Assembly (NCBI GenBank): GCA_036768485.1
Contig: JAVLUZ010000167.1
Location: 496,001 to 560,000, forward strand
DNA: 64,000 nt
Source of the DNA: Mermis nigrescens
Taxonomy: Eukaryota > Nematoda > Enoplea > Mermithida > Mermithidae
Reading direction: 5' to 3'
The notes beneath the pieces are model-generated. The model did not search any database. It saw nothing but the letters and a program-made list of their open reading frames with translations, and was not told the origin of the DNA. The number at the start of each line of letters is the position of its first letter. The first letter of the stretch is position 1. Positions 54,001 to 62,745 of this stretch are shown here, piece by piece. The position numbers and the translations under genes are program-made.

Positions 54001-57000
54001 ATCATATATGCTTACAACTCTTTTTATCCTCTGAACTGGCTATTTTAGACTCATATGTAAGAGCCAGAGTAAAGCAATTTTAAAATGCATTTTATCCATT
54101 GAATACCCATTTTTGACGAGTTAAAGTTGTGCGAGATCGAATTGTTAATAAATGCACTATTTTTAGCCTTTTGCGAAAATCGCCTGAGTGAATCTGACTG
54201 CTGAAAATCTGAAGGACGAGTATAACCACTCACACCAAAGCCCCGTTGCAGATGTCTAGGAGTTTAGGAGCTAGGAGTCTAGGAGTAGGCTAGGAGTCTC
54301 CTAAAACGAGTTGCAGATGTTGCTCCTAGATTAGGAGTAAATTCTAAGAGTTAATAAAGAGCGATCGACGTCGTTAATCCTATCTCCTAGCTACGTAGGA
54401 GTGGTTTAGGGTTGAAGACCTAGTTGCTAGGAATAGTCTAGTAGTAAACAAATCCAGGACTAAGAGTACATGATACAATCAATCGATGGTTCAGACTAGT
54501 CTCTTGTCTCAAAATCAAAATTAATCTGGGGGTTAAATAAAGGCTTCCTGCATCCAATTAAATCACTTGCATCATTTCTGGAAATATATATTGCGATAAG
54601 TTTGTAAGACTAATGACTTTTAGTATAGCCAAAGACATCCTTGAAATTTGCATGCAACACCTACGTGTAAACTTTACTGCTAGAATTTTACCTCTAGATA
54701 TCTGAAACCCAATTATTTTTACTCCTAGATAATTGGTTTTTTACTCCTAACCGAGTCCAGTCCCGAAATAAATACATGTACATATTTTCAGATAGAAAAA
54801 ACGCGAAAGGCGGTAAAACCTGCATTTATACCTCTAGTGTAGGATAATCTCTTAAATATGTTACTTATGTACAATGTATGTAAGAGGCTTTTCTCTATAT
54901 GCTACTATTAATTCAGAATTCTCTGTTGTGACTTTTGCGTATTTGACCCACGAATTTTTTGTATTCGGGAAGGATTTTTCTCGATGTACAAAGACTTTTC
55001 AGGACTATCTTTGTACATGCACAAATATTTTTGGGAAGATAAAAACTGTAAAAAGGTGTGAAATTCCAAAAATTTAAAGGAGTAATTGTCTGTCCTATAT
55101 ATCCTTAAAATGGCAGAATTTGCATTTAGAATAAAAAAATATCAAATTTTTTGGCGCTCCGCGCCGTTTTGAGACAATTTTTAGTAATGTTTGGCGTCAG
55201 AAACTCAGAAATTAGCTAAAACACACTACCAAAGGTCGAAAAACCCTGTTTTACCTTATTGAATACTGTACCATATTATAGTACACAAAAATTTGCATGT
55301 ACAAAATGTGCAAAAACTTCTGGGGACCATCTTTGTTCATGTACAAACGGACCTCGTACAAAAAAACTTGATTTGACCTTCTTTTTTAACCCCTTTACAT
55401 ATATGTACCTTAGCACTTATATGACGTAATCGATCTATCATTACTACTGTTTTTACTCACCTTACATTGGTTCACTCCGTTTTAACAATTCCTGTTATAA
55501 GCCTTTACATTTTTAAACATTGTATCGTAACGAATCGAATGAACACTAAAAATTTTGACCCACTTCGCACTGTATAAGCTATTTTCATGATCATTGTAGG
55601 ATTGTGATCCGTTTTCTGTTTTCTTCAGTCTACTTTCAATCTTTCAGTTGTATAATCTAGATGGGACAACTTTTTCGGTTTTTTCATACAAGACCTTTCT
55701 ACAGAATTATGTGTATGTTTTTGAATAATTTTTCGTCGCAGTGTCGATAAAGTGACATTTTTTCTATCTGGTAACTTTGTTAGTCCTATTTGGAGTATAA
55801 ACATGATTTCAATATCGATCTGTCGCGAAAAGTGGACAGTGTCGTGGGTAGAGTATATGCATGGTCTCAACGTCTCTGCGGTTTGTACTTTGCTCAGCAT
55901 CGTGAAAAGGTCGAGTCGGCGACGAACAGCGCTGATAAAAATTTAGAAGAATACACGCACCAGGAATTAAACGATGTTGAAAAAACTGAGTCAGAAACCA
56001 AAATCAGTGTTAATAATGATCGCTTGCAAGAATGTAATTTTTTACAAACAGTCCTTTCGAAAATTAAACGTCGAGTCTTGTCAAGATTGGCTTTGCAAGA
56101 ACAGATTGCTCAATTAGGTTAGTTCCAGTATCAGCATACATGATCTGAGAAAGTGGTTTTCACCCCCGAAAAAGTTTTCAGCCCCCGGAATTTTTCTCAT
56201 TCCCCCAGAATTCACAATTTTCCGAGAGTTTCCAGAAATTTCGCAGAAAAGGTGCTGTTTTAAGCGTATTTAAGTATACATTTGATCATAAGTGTCAAAT
56301 TTTTCGGCGCTTCGGGCATATATTCACTTTTTAACTCTCTTAGCTGTATTTTATTTAATTTGCTCGAATTGATTTGATTTTTCCGAAATTTTGCATGTTT
56401 TTATACTCTATAACAATAGAGCATCGTGAGAAAGGTTAAAAAATGATATTTTGACGCGTATTCACCATTTTTGGGTTCTAAAAAGGCTTTTTAAAACTCA
56501 CTCCCCTTCGCTCAGAAGTCCCCTGCTGTGCATGTCTGGTGATCAGCCATGGCATTAAGGCAAGCAGGGTTGAAAATTCCAGTTTTCTCTGTATTCAAAA
56601 AGTACGGCTTGAGGAAAGTATGTTTATGAACGTATCAAAGTATCAAAATTATTAAATTTATGGATTTTTGTATGTCTATTTTCATTATTGCGAATTCAGG
56701 ATTAGACTAAAGTTCATGTTCCTACAAATATGTATGCCATTAAAGTTCGAGAAACGGAATTTTTTGCATACAAAGCGCATTAACTGTAACTAATTTATAC
56801 TTATTTTGAAATGTATCACTTGCAAAGTGTATAAAGAAGTTCGGGTACCGTCTGCGTAACTAATTAAATTCTTGATTTGAAGGGCACCTAGATAAAAGAC
56901 TTATTTTTTTAAAAGATAGAGAAAAGTTGGGAAGCTAAACGTCATGAGATAATTCTGAATAATGTGCATTATAAATGCGCCGGGCCCCGGCGCCGAAGCC

Positions 57001-60000
57001 AGGGCCTAGCCGGGGGCTGTACAGTACATACACACCATAATTACCAAGGTATATCATAAATCCATATTATACTTAATATATTATACATCCATAAAGACAT
57101 AACATCTCAGTAAGATCACTGTGGGCAATAACACATTGTTATAATAAATTAAAGACGTGAAAATAAATAGGATTGATACAGTGCTGGCCACGAATGTTTA
57201 CGTTTTAATATGCTTCATAGGATAATAGGGCATGTTAAGGTATATATGTTCAACATGTCGGTCGTGCGTGGGCGGAAATAGGACCGACGTGTTAAAGATA
57301 TAACCCAAACAAGCTCTAGAAGCTTATTAAAGCGTAAAAATTCGTGGCGAGTAGTGTAGAAATAAGTAAAAGAAAGAATATAAGAAATAATGGCATCAAA
57401 AAGCATCAAAAACAAACCATGCAAAAATGCGAATTCTTTGAAGGATTATGCTTATAAAACGGATGGAAGAGAGGAGTAAGACAATACAATCCAAAATGTT
57501 AAAATTAATACATTGCGTGAGAAATAAGTAGCTCTAGGTTTTTCTGAAAGGAAAGGGTTTGAAGGCAAGCTGTTATTTAAAATAATGTAATTATGTACAT
57601 ATGCACAAAATACTTCTCTTTAGAATGTAAACGAAAAATTATAGAAGCGGAAAAAGCTTTATATGGAACAAAAATCACTTGCCTAGAGCAGGGAACGTGC
57701 ATTATCAATATTTGAATAACATGAAAGGTGTACTTGAAAGTGAATCATATTCATACGTAATGTAAGTGAACATTACTAAAATCAAGATAGTGACCCAGCA
57801 AACGACTATGTATATGGTAAAATTATTTGCCATACCCTAGCATGCATGATTGTTAATCGATTGATAAAACATCTGTACAGATACTGGAACGAGTCTTCAG
57901 CATTTCAAATGTTTTAGTCTAAAAATATTCGGTCAAATGTGCTTATTTTTATTATAAAAATTCTTAATCAAGCTAATGTTTTTAAAAATACATTATAGTG
58001 TTTCAATATTCAGTCAAATCTTAAGCATTGGACCTACCTGAACCGAAACAAGCTTAGTCCAAGCTTAATTTTAAGGAATTTAGCTTAGTTTTTGTAAATA
58101 AATAAATATTACGTGGCAAATTTTGATTAAAAGGATTAGTTTTTTCATCAATTTTTCGTTTTTTACAGGCGCCGGGGCCGGCGTGGCCCGGGCCTTGGGG
58201 CCGGGACCTGGCAGCCGGTACCTGGCACACCTCTAATGTGCAGGTATGGGAAGGCTTGACTGCGCTATTTAATTTTCTAATACCTTCTCTTGTAGGCAGA
58301 TTTGTCATTTTGTTAATTTCGCCCCACGAATTTCAAATTGATAAGATCGAATTATTTATTATGTAAATTAAATTATTCAAAAGTCAATGCATCAAAAAGT
58401 CTTTTCTATAAGTCATTACTCACTACTTGTAAATAAACTACTCTCTGTAGTTGCTTTTTTGTACGAGACAAAGATTTGGAGGCTCGTACAAAGATTTTTA
58501 GAGCCATCTTCGTACAATGTAAAAAGACTTTTGAAGGTAAAGTAATAGTAACTTCAACGCTTTTTTGAGTATTTTTAGCGAAATTTCAAAAATATTTTCG
58601 GCGCTTCGCGCCGCCGAAGCCGAATATCAATTACACTCTATTTAGCTCCAAGCGTGAGCATTAAGTACTACAAAATTTATCTTTAAGCATCTTTGTACAG
58701 ATTTAAGCATCTTTTACATACTATATCCCTACTGTTTTATACAGATTTTATGCAGAAAAAAAGGACTATTAAACAACCTTGCACGGTTTTCTACAGTTTG
58801 AAGATAAAATTGACTTTATTATCTTTGCGCTGCATTAAATCCATAAGCAATCAGCTTATTGCAATCGCTATGTTATTTCTGATTGTGTAATGCAAGTTAT
58901 TTTAGCTTTCTGAGTCGAATTTTATGTGTAAATTCAACCCAAGACTCATAAAATTTCAGCGCTTCACGCTGAGCTAATTTATATAACCAGCTGAGTTTAG
59001 GACAAAGAAACACTTTTTGTGAAGCGTGCGGGTCACAGATAACAATCTAATAGTATTTAAAAATGTGTATTTTTAATAGTACATCTATATATTATGTTAA
59101 CAAAAAAATTTTTGCTCGTACAAAGACTTTTATGGAGATCTTTGTTCATGTACAAAGAGAGGCTCGTATGTACAAAAAAACCAGGGATACTACTACACAT
59201 TGTGTACATACGTAATGTGTACTACTTTGACGTTCTAAAAACCTATTAAATATTCCTCATAAATTTTTAGAATGTCTAAATGGACATCAAACGCCAAAAG
59301 AAGTCGACGCTTGGTTCGGCGGTAAACAATTCGCGATTTTATCTTCCTGGAAATCTATATTATACGAGGACTTTGTTGTAAGTTGTGTGCATTGCAGTCA
59401 TGTTCCACCTAGTCAGATACTCTGTAATATAGTGCGCTTTTCATGATATTTTTTTTCTCATTCAGCCTTGCATATTTTTAAAAAATAAATGGCAAATCTT
59501 CCTAATCCTTTTTGATCGATTTTATCTCTTTTAGCACTGCGGCATATATGTGTTAATTTATAAGTAATCTCAAGAATGGATTTCGCTTGACTTTTGTTGC
59601 GCGATTGTCTGGCGTAAAGCGTATAAATGTTGTGGAATAATTAAATTTGAGTTATGTACATATGTATATACTAGAGCTGTACCGGGTACTGGTGCCGGAA
59701 CCGGCGCCGGTATCGGGTACCGGTACTATGCCGGTACCTACCGGTACTATGCCGGTACCATCCTGGTATCGGCCGGTACTTTTTATTATTTCAGTGCGTT
59801 TACATCGGAAGAAAATCCGCTTCTAGAAATCGTACTTAAACAGATAATTATGAAAGTTGTATTGGAGCCTTGGCTGGCTGAATTTATTCTTTCTGTTTTT
59901 TCCTCATTTTTTCACAGGTCATTTCCAAATGCGATACTGCTTTCATTCATAGAAAAACTAACTCAATAAAGCCTTCTAGATAAAATAATATTAATTTTCT

Positions 60001-61791
60001 GGAAAAGAACGATTTTAGGTGCTAGACAGTATCAGTCAAAAGAGACTACAGGTAAGGGTGCTCGAGTAAAGCAGGTCAGCAAAGGATTAAAACGGAAAAG
60101 TATGTGGGTACATCCGTTGATACTCACACAAGAAATATCGGAAAAAGTAAAAGCAGATCGAGAATTGTGAAACTTCCTAGCATTTCTAGAAGGACGTTTT
60201 TTTAAATTTTGCACTTTGCTAAAACTAAATTCAGTGATATTTGCCTCATAACAATAACACTCCGCTCTGCACTATTTACGTGCATATGAAGGGCGTTTAA
60301 AATTCAATTTAAAATCACCAAATCAATCGAAATTCAGCTTCATACATATGATTAACTCACAGAATTAGAAGCTACAATTGATGGATTATGGCATGCAGTC
60401 AAGAGTAATATAACTAAGTACTAATATGTTGAATATTTTAGGAAAAATTTCTTTTATAGTTACATAAGTAAAGTAAGTATAGCATATCTAGAAGGATTAG
60501 AGTCAGTACCTTGTTTAGGTATGTAATACATGTCGGTACAGTTGTACGAGTACCGGAATCGGTACCGGTGTTGGCACTCATGGTACCGGTACCGGCTGAA
60601 AATGAGGTACCGGTGCAGCTCTAATATGCACATGCATATGTAGGTAATATTGCAAAAAGGCATGTACAATGCTTACTTATTACTGTTTATTTTTTATTAC
60701 TTATTACTGTAGTCGAGTGTCAGCTTTTCGATAGATTTCGAAAAGGTAATCTTTTTGATTTTTACGTTTGCTTTGATTTTCTATTTTCTACATTCAGTGT
60801 ACATACCGAGTTTTTACCTTTTCTCAATGTGTGCATAGTACTTCGCTGTTGCAGCATAATCTTCAAAAAAAGTATTTATCCCAAGTCACTTAAACACGAT
60901 AAGATACAAATTTGAAGACTCATTTACATATAGGAATTTCTCGATTCTTGATCGTCGTGAATAGAAAAATCCTCATTTCAAATTCAGTTTTAGTCCTTTG
61001 TTGTATTTTTATTTTTATTTTGTTTGTTCCTTGGTTCTGTTGCTGCATCAGTGTAAATCGGCTGCAATGGCAATAAAACTAAAGCAACAAATTTTTGCCC
61101 AAATTTGGCATGTGCGCAGAACCGATTCCATTTCCTCCATATCAAAAAACAAAGATTAAAAGAGTAATTTTTGATGAAAAGTGCAAAATGAAATTTTAAC
61201 TCGTGATTGATAAGGGACGACTGACGACGACTGACACAAGTGGATTTTACATCCCTTGTTGGTTATACCTGTATTGTGTAAATTATGTAAGTAAGTGGTT
61301 TTTTCACCTTTATTTAAGCTTTTATTATTAAACTGTGTTTGTACGTCAGGATTGTTTTTCTTGTAAAAAAATTTGGCAGAAAGCTTCAGGAATATGCTCT
61401 GATTAGCGAGAATGGCTGGATTTTTCAAGCTAAGTTGGATCGCGGGCCTGGTATTACTAATTTTGTTCGTTATTTTATTTTTTATAGTTAGGCGGGTACA
61501 GGTACATACTGTATCTAAGTGATATAAACAGAGACCTAGGGGCTACACTAAAATGCTTACATATTTCGTTTTTCGTTACTTTTGTTTTTCCATTCGTTTA
61601 TTTTTCTACAATTTTTATCTGTTTTAACTACGTATGTAGTGCTTAAGGTCAGCTCTTGTAGAATACTCCTAAGTTTGTTTTCCTGATTGCTGAAGACGAT
61701 TAACGGGAAAATATGGCTGCTTATGAGTTTACTATTAATAGGAGAAATCAAAATAACAATAATAATAATAGTAATAATAATAATAATAGTA

Positions 61792-61843
<52 letters not shown>

Positions 61844-61882
61844 TAATATAATAATAGTACAATAATAATAATGATGATGATG

Positions 61883-61970
<88 letters not shown>

Positions 61971-62043
61971 TTAATAATAATAATAATAATAGTAATAATA
62001 ATAGTAATAATAATAATAATAATGATAATAATAATTATTATTA

Positions 62044-62092
<49 letters not shown>

Positions 62093-62745
62093 GAATATAA
62101 GTTGGCCCTTTACTTTTTTACTTAATCAAAAACGTGACCTTTGCATATTTAAATGAAAAAAATAGATATTCAGAGAAATTCAGAAACGATGCATTTTGTT
62201 TTTTCGTCGAAAATCATAATTTTGGTTCCCTTCGATTTTTCACTAATTTTTGCTGGCACATCTCGTTCTAAAACCCATGGCAGGCGTTCTAAATTTTCAT
62301 ATTTGTATTAAGTTTTGAAATCTTGGCAAACGGTATAGATAGAAAAAATTGAGGAAATTTCTGGACAAATCGGACGTTACGTACAGATATATTGGTACAT
62401 ATACATATGTGCATATTATGTATGTATGTAAAGCTCTGTAAAGAGAAGAGCTTTGATCCGATTACTGTAAAAAACTGTTAGAGGCATTTGCACAAATTTT
62501 TTGTGTTTGCTTCTTCTCTTCTTGCCTCTGCGTGTGTCTATAACAATTTTTGCGAGGAATTTGCTGTATTAGTAAAACTTGTCGGATACGATAGATCAGC
62601 TAAAGGTCTGGTAGCCTATTTTTCAGCTCGTTTAAACTCTTATATATTCGTGCATTCGGATTACCCGAACAGAAGCCCTATATTTTTGCTTTCGCTTACG
62701 GTGCGGCAGCAGACTTATGATTCGGAAGATTGCAGCTTTCTGCGG
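41955..62745 (+). CDS. THOC5: THOC5 (THO complex subunit 5), 3'-partial, 15 exons found
   Basis: Subunit of the nuclear THO/TREX complex that couples transcription to mRNA export. Exons: 41955-42053, 43962-44222, 45489-45586, 46458-46533, 46775-46845, 46908-47022, 50295-50427, 51681-51755, 51821-52009, 52782-52893, 53241-53342, about 55784-56117, 59271-59377, 60713-60745 and 62557-62745, in all about 665 codons against about 683 in human. Diagnostic blocks: KVDELYLQLQNLLYEVSHIE, DIELVSVDQFYKEA, DPHQQMLARLSWELE, RPVQELLGM, LAIASAG-DLLSDETIL-like joins, and AWSQRLCGLYF. N-terminal half is coiled coil, followed by an acidic patch near residue 315. Intron 6 uses a GC donor. Exons 11 and 12 are out of phase with each other, so a small exon is missing from this model. 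The C-terminal part (family EVNxxYxEL region) was not found before 64000. Confidence 0.94.
42729..42944. mobile_element. Family D MITE, copy 5, perfect duplication
   Basis: 216 bp, CATATATAAAAAGG to GTTGCATGTATG, flanked by CGTCCCAC on both sides (42721-42728, 42945-42952). This copy fixes the family ends. THOC5 intron 1. Confidence 0.93.
43413..43505. repeat. Degenerate GGGACGAATTGTGG tandem repeat
   Basis: Five or so variants in a row (GGGACGAATTGTGG, GGTACGGATTGTGG, GGGACGATTTGTG, GGGGCGAACTGTGG). Inverse forms (CCCACAACTCGTCCC) lie at 42385-42400, 42712-42727 and 42945-42965, suggesting an inverted-repeat element in THOC5 intron 1. Confidence 0.7.
43962..44222 (+). CDS. THOC5: THOC5 exon 2 (residues 34-120)
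   Basis: Acceptor gccactttcag, donor GAG|gtaatt, 87 codons. Ends LDLTILRRLNRLVQFKNKKH, matching [20 protein letters not shown] in human. Mostly helical. Confidence 0.95.
44335..44757 (-). mobile_element. Family A MITE, copy 7 (decayed)
   Basis: Both core palindromes (44456, 44537) and the TTTGTACATGTGCAAAGG end are clear, but the first terminus has decayed and I see no target duplication. THOC5 intron 2. Confidence 0.78.
45489..45586 (+). CDS. THOC5: THOC5 exon 3 (residues 121-153)
   Basis: Acceptor ttttttaacag, donor GGGAG|gtacaa. Encodes KVDELYLQLQNLLYEVSHIE, the best-conserved THOC5 block. A family F MITE begins about 16 bp downstream, close to the donor. Confidence 0.98.
45602..45947 (-). 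mobile_element. Family F relative, copy 4
   Basis: GGGGCGCACGCAGGATTTT to CCTGCGTACGCCC, with GGCGTGAAGCGCCG at 45835. Begins about 16 bp after THOC5 exon 3. Confidence 0.8.
46458..46533 (+). CDS. THOC5: THOC5 exon 4 (residues 153-178)
   Basis: Acceptor ttcattttag, donor CCC|gtataa. Encodes SSHDDIELVSVDQFYKEA, matching KHEEIDLVSLEEFYKEAP in human. Followed by a short intron filled by a MITE. Confidence 0.97.
46576..46746 (-). mobile_element. Family E MITE, copy 3
   Basis: 171 bp, inverted orientation, ends CAGGCACC and CAGCTACGTGCCTG, perfect duplication AGTATTAT (46568-46575, 46747-46754). Makes up most of THOC5 intron 4. Confidence 0.95.
46775..46845 (+). CDS. THOC5: THOC5 exon 5 (residues 179-202)
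   Basis: Acceptor cacgttcttag, donor AAAAT|gtattt. Encodes DPHQQMLARLSWELESRK, matching DPHQQTLARLDWELEQRK. The donor GTATTT is weak but phase fits exon 6. Confidence 0.97.
46908..47022 (+). CDS. THOC5: THOC5 exon 6 (residues 202-240)
   Basis: Acceptor ttcatctttag after a 62-bp intron. Encodes LANRIDSIKQENEKIEKDIE and ends LDTLQPKLEALLE. The donor is GAG|gcaagt, the classic GC-AG form; no GT site here keeps the frame and the family residue count. Confidence 0.94.
47023..48060. other. THOC5 intron 6, left part
   Basis: Begins with the GC donor. AT-rich, a repeat remnant near 47510-47770, nothing coding recognised. Confidence 0.5.
48129..50093 (-). mobile_element. Family G element, copy 3, split by a hAT
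   Basis: CATACATGATCTTGGGGG to CATGCAGTGTATGTCTG; flanks TTAATGAC and TTAATGAT (7 of 8), inserted in family D copy 6. Palindrome at 48291. Interrupted by the hAT at 48378-49956. Confidence 0.88.
48378..49956. mobile_element. hAT element 2, innermost of a triple nest
   Basis: TAGGGATGTCCCGGGGC to CTGGGGCATCCCTA, same termini as the element at 22539. Target duplication is not exact (T-rich site). A roughly 100-bp segment (49151-49258, 49719-49826) is repeated inside. No recognisable transposase; an 79-codon frame at 49178 is unassigned. Confidence 0.88.
50295..50427 (+). CDS. THOC5: THOC5 exon 7 (residues 241-285)
   Basis: Acceptor gatcttttttaag, donor CTTTG|gtaatt. Encodes SSRPVQELLGMNYEKE and LPEPLFYVYVQTMAYKEVF, matching LPVQEYLFMPF and LPPPLYVLFVQATAYG. 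Confidence 0.96.
51145..51495 (-). mobile_element. Family G element, copy 4
   Basis: Interior TATGCTCTAAAACGATAGAG and end AGAATTCCCATGCTGTGCAT match the family. THOC5 intron 7. Confidence 0.75.
51681..51755 (+). CDS. THOC5: THOC5 exon 8 (residues 285-310)
   Basis: Acceptor tttttgtatcatag, donor GGAG|gtaaac. Encodes DKLTVTIEGDIENAKKIE, matching DKTLSVAIEGSVDEAKAL. Only 25 codons, flanked downstream by a 65-bp intron. Confidence 0.95.
51821..52009 (+). CDS. THOC5: THOC5 exon 9 (residues 310-372, acidic region)
   Basis: Acceptor caatattactag, donor AAAG|gtaaaa. Encodes an acidic stretch (DVDDEESENGESQGQ) then DDILALHPMRLEFNIHCK, corresponding to EMLKRHPLSVMLDLKCK of human THOC5. Confidence 0.95.
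52045..52200. mobile_element. Family D MITE, copy 7
   Basis: 156 bp, CATACAGTGTAACAGG to GCCGTTACATGTATG; flanks ATTGTGGG and ATTGCGAG (6 of 8). Starts 35 bp after THOC5 exon 9. Confidence 0.82.
52315..52457 (+). mobile_element. Family E MITE, copy 4
   Basis: 143 bp, CAGGCTCGTTGCTGG to GATACGTGCCTG, flanks AGTAGAGC and AGTAGAGG (7 of 8). THOC5 intron 9. Confidence 0.92.
52782..52893 (+). CDS. THOC5: THOC5 exon 10 (residues 373-410)
   Basis: Acceptor ctgttttacag, donor GCTGG|gtaagc. Encodes DKAIVNVQFCFMPYLGIISV and ends AIASAG, the RWD-like beta region (human LTFYYLMNLNIMTVKAKV). Confidence 0.94.
53241..53342 (+). CDS. THOC5: THOC5 exon 11 (residues 410-444)
   Basis: Acceptor catccttttaag, donor TTCAA|gtaaat. 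Encodes DLLSDETILINLFEHDTGEI then PNPVGKAKLEHF, matching [21 protein letters not shown]. Ends with two bases of a codon, needing one base from the next exon. Confidence 0.93.
53621..54010 (+). mobile_element. Family G MITE, copy 5
   Basis: CAGACATGCACAGCATGGGA to AGATCATATATG, 390 bp, flanks GTTCCAAC and CTTACAAC (6 of 8). Palindrome at 53840. THOC5 intron 11. Confidence 0.85.
54245..54775. repeat. CTAGGAGT / ACTCCTAG cluster
   Basis: TAGGAG and CTCCTA occur many times on both strands (54258-54440, again 54690-54755), including TCTAGGAGTAGGCTAGGAGT. Probably a decayed repeat element; type unknown. THOC5 intron 11. Confidence 0.75.
54949..55370 (-). mobile_element. Family A MITE, copy 8
   Basis: 422 bp, flanked by a perfect duplication ATTTGACC (54941-54948, 55371-55378). 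One palindrome kept (55153), the other deleted. THOC5 intron 11. Confidence 0.92.
55784..56117 (+). CDS. THOC5: THOC5 exon 12 (AWSQRLCGL block), 5' border uncertain
   Basis: Donor TTAG|gttagt. Encodes RVYAWSQRLCGLYFAQH (human HPYLWVQKLGGLHFPKE) and ends with a helical VLSRLALQEQIAQL (human VQSRLALHKQFASL). The frame opens right after tttgttag at 55783, a reasonable acceptor, but that is phase 0 whereas exon 11 leaves phase 2. Either a small exon lies in 53343-55783 or the acceptor is further in. Confidence 0.85.
56135..56538 (-). mobile_element. Family G element, copy 6
   Basis: CATACATGATCTGAG to CTGTGCATGTCTG, 404 bp, with CGGCGCTTCGGGC at 56305. Begins 18 bp after THOC5 exon 12. Confidence 0.85.
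56969..58234. mobile_element. hAT-like element 3, perfect 8-bp duplication
   Basis: 1,266 bp flanked by AATGTGCA on both sides (56961-56968, 58235-58242). Ends are GC-rich (GCGCCGGGCCCCGGCGCC; right end reads GAGGTGTGCC on the other strand). Interior AT-rich, no transposase seen. THOC5 intron 12. Confidence 0.88.
58450..59185. mobile_element. Diverged relative of family A
   Basis: Ends TTTTTTGTACGAGACAAAG and GGCTCGTATGTACAAAAAA resemble family A, with CGGCGCTTCGCGCCG at 58599 and CAGCGCTTCACGCTG at 58959. Longer (about 735 bp) and different inside. A fragment of the same kind is at 37895-37985. Confidence 0.65.
59271..59377 (+). CDS. THOC5: THOC5 exon 13
   Basis: Acceptor ataaatttttag, donor GTT|gtaagt; phase fits exon 12. 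Encodes ECLNGHQTPKEVDAWFGGKQ and FAILSSWKSILYEDFV, resembling SRLVKWVTVAHEDY of human THOC5. Confidence 0.85.
59672..60623. mobile_element. hAT-like element 4 with GGTACCGG arrays
   Basis: Ends TAGAGCTGTACCGGGTAC and GGTACCGGTGCAGCTCTA. Next to them are repeated GGTACCGG units. 952 bp, no transposase. Target duplication decayed (5 of 8). THOC5 intron 13. Confidence 0.82.
60713..60745 (+). CDS. THOC5: THOC5 exon 14, candidate 33-nt microexon
   Basis: Acceptor cttattactgtag, donor AAG|gtaatc, phase 0 on both sides. Encodes SSVSFSIDFEK, positioned where human THOC5 has YMELHFTKDIV. Supported by phase, splice sites and weak similarity only. Confidence 0.65.
61755..62094. repeat. (TAA)n and (TTA)n microsatellite, inverted at one point
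   Basis: About 280 bp of TAA repeats with a few ATG/GTA changes, switching at about 62035 to TTA repeats. The two halves are complementary. Gives meaningless poly-Ile/Asn reading frames. THOC5 intron 14. Confidence 0.97.
62557..62745 (+). CDS. THOC5: THOC5 exon 15
   Basis: A long pyrimidine-rich tract ends in tttttgcgag. The exon encodes LVKLVGYDRSAKGLVAYFSA and DYPNRSPIFLLSL, matching the family pattern [20 protein letters not shown]. Probable donor CGG|gtagct at 62746; unspliced reading would stop at 62764. Remaining C-terminal exons were not found. Confidence 0.82.

Noticed and set aside
55740..55946. Frame reading VDKVTFFLSGNFVSPIW as the main THOC5 exon 12 frame
   Set aside because: It continues into sequence unlike THOC5, while the other frame gives AWSQRLCGL and RLALQEQIAQL. 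I kept the second frame and reported the conflict.
61557..62125. Long poly-Ile, poly-Tyr and poly-Asn reading frames
   Set aside because: They are translations of the TAA/TTA microsatellite.
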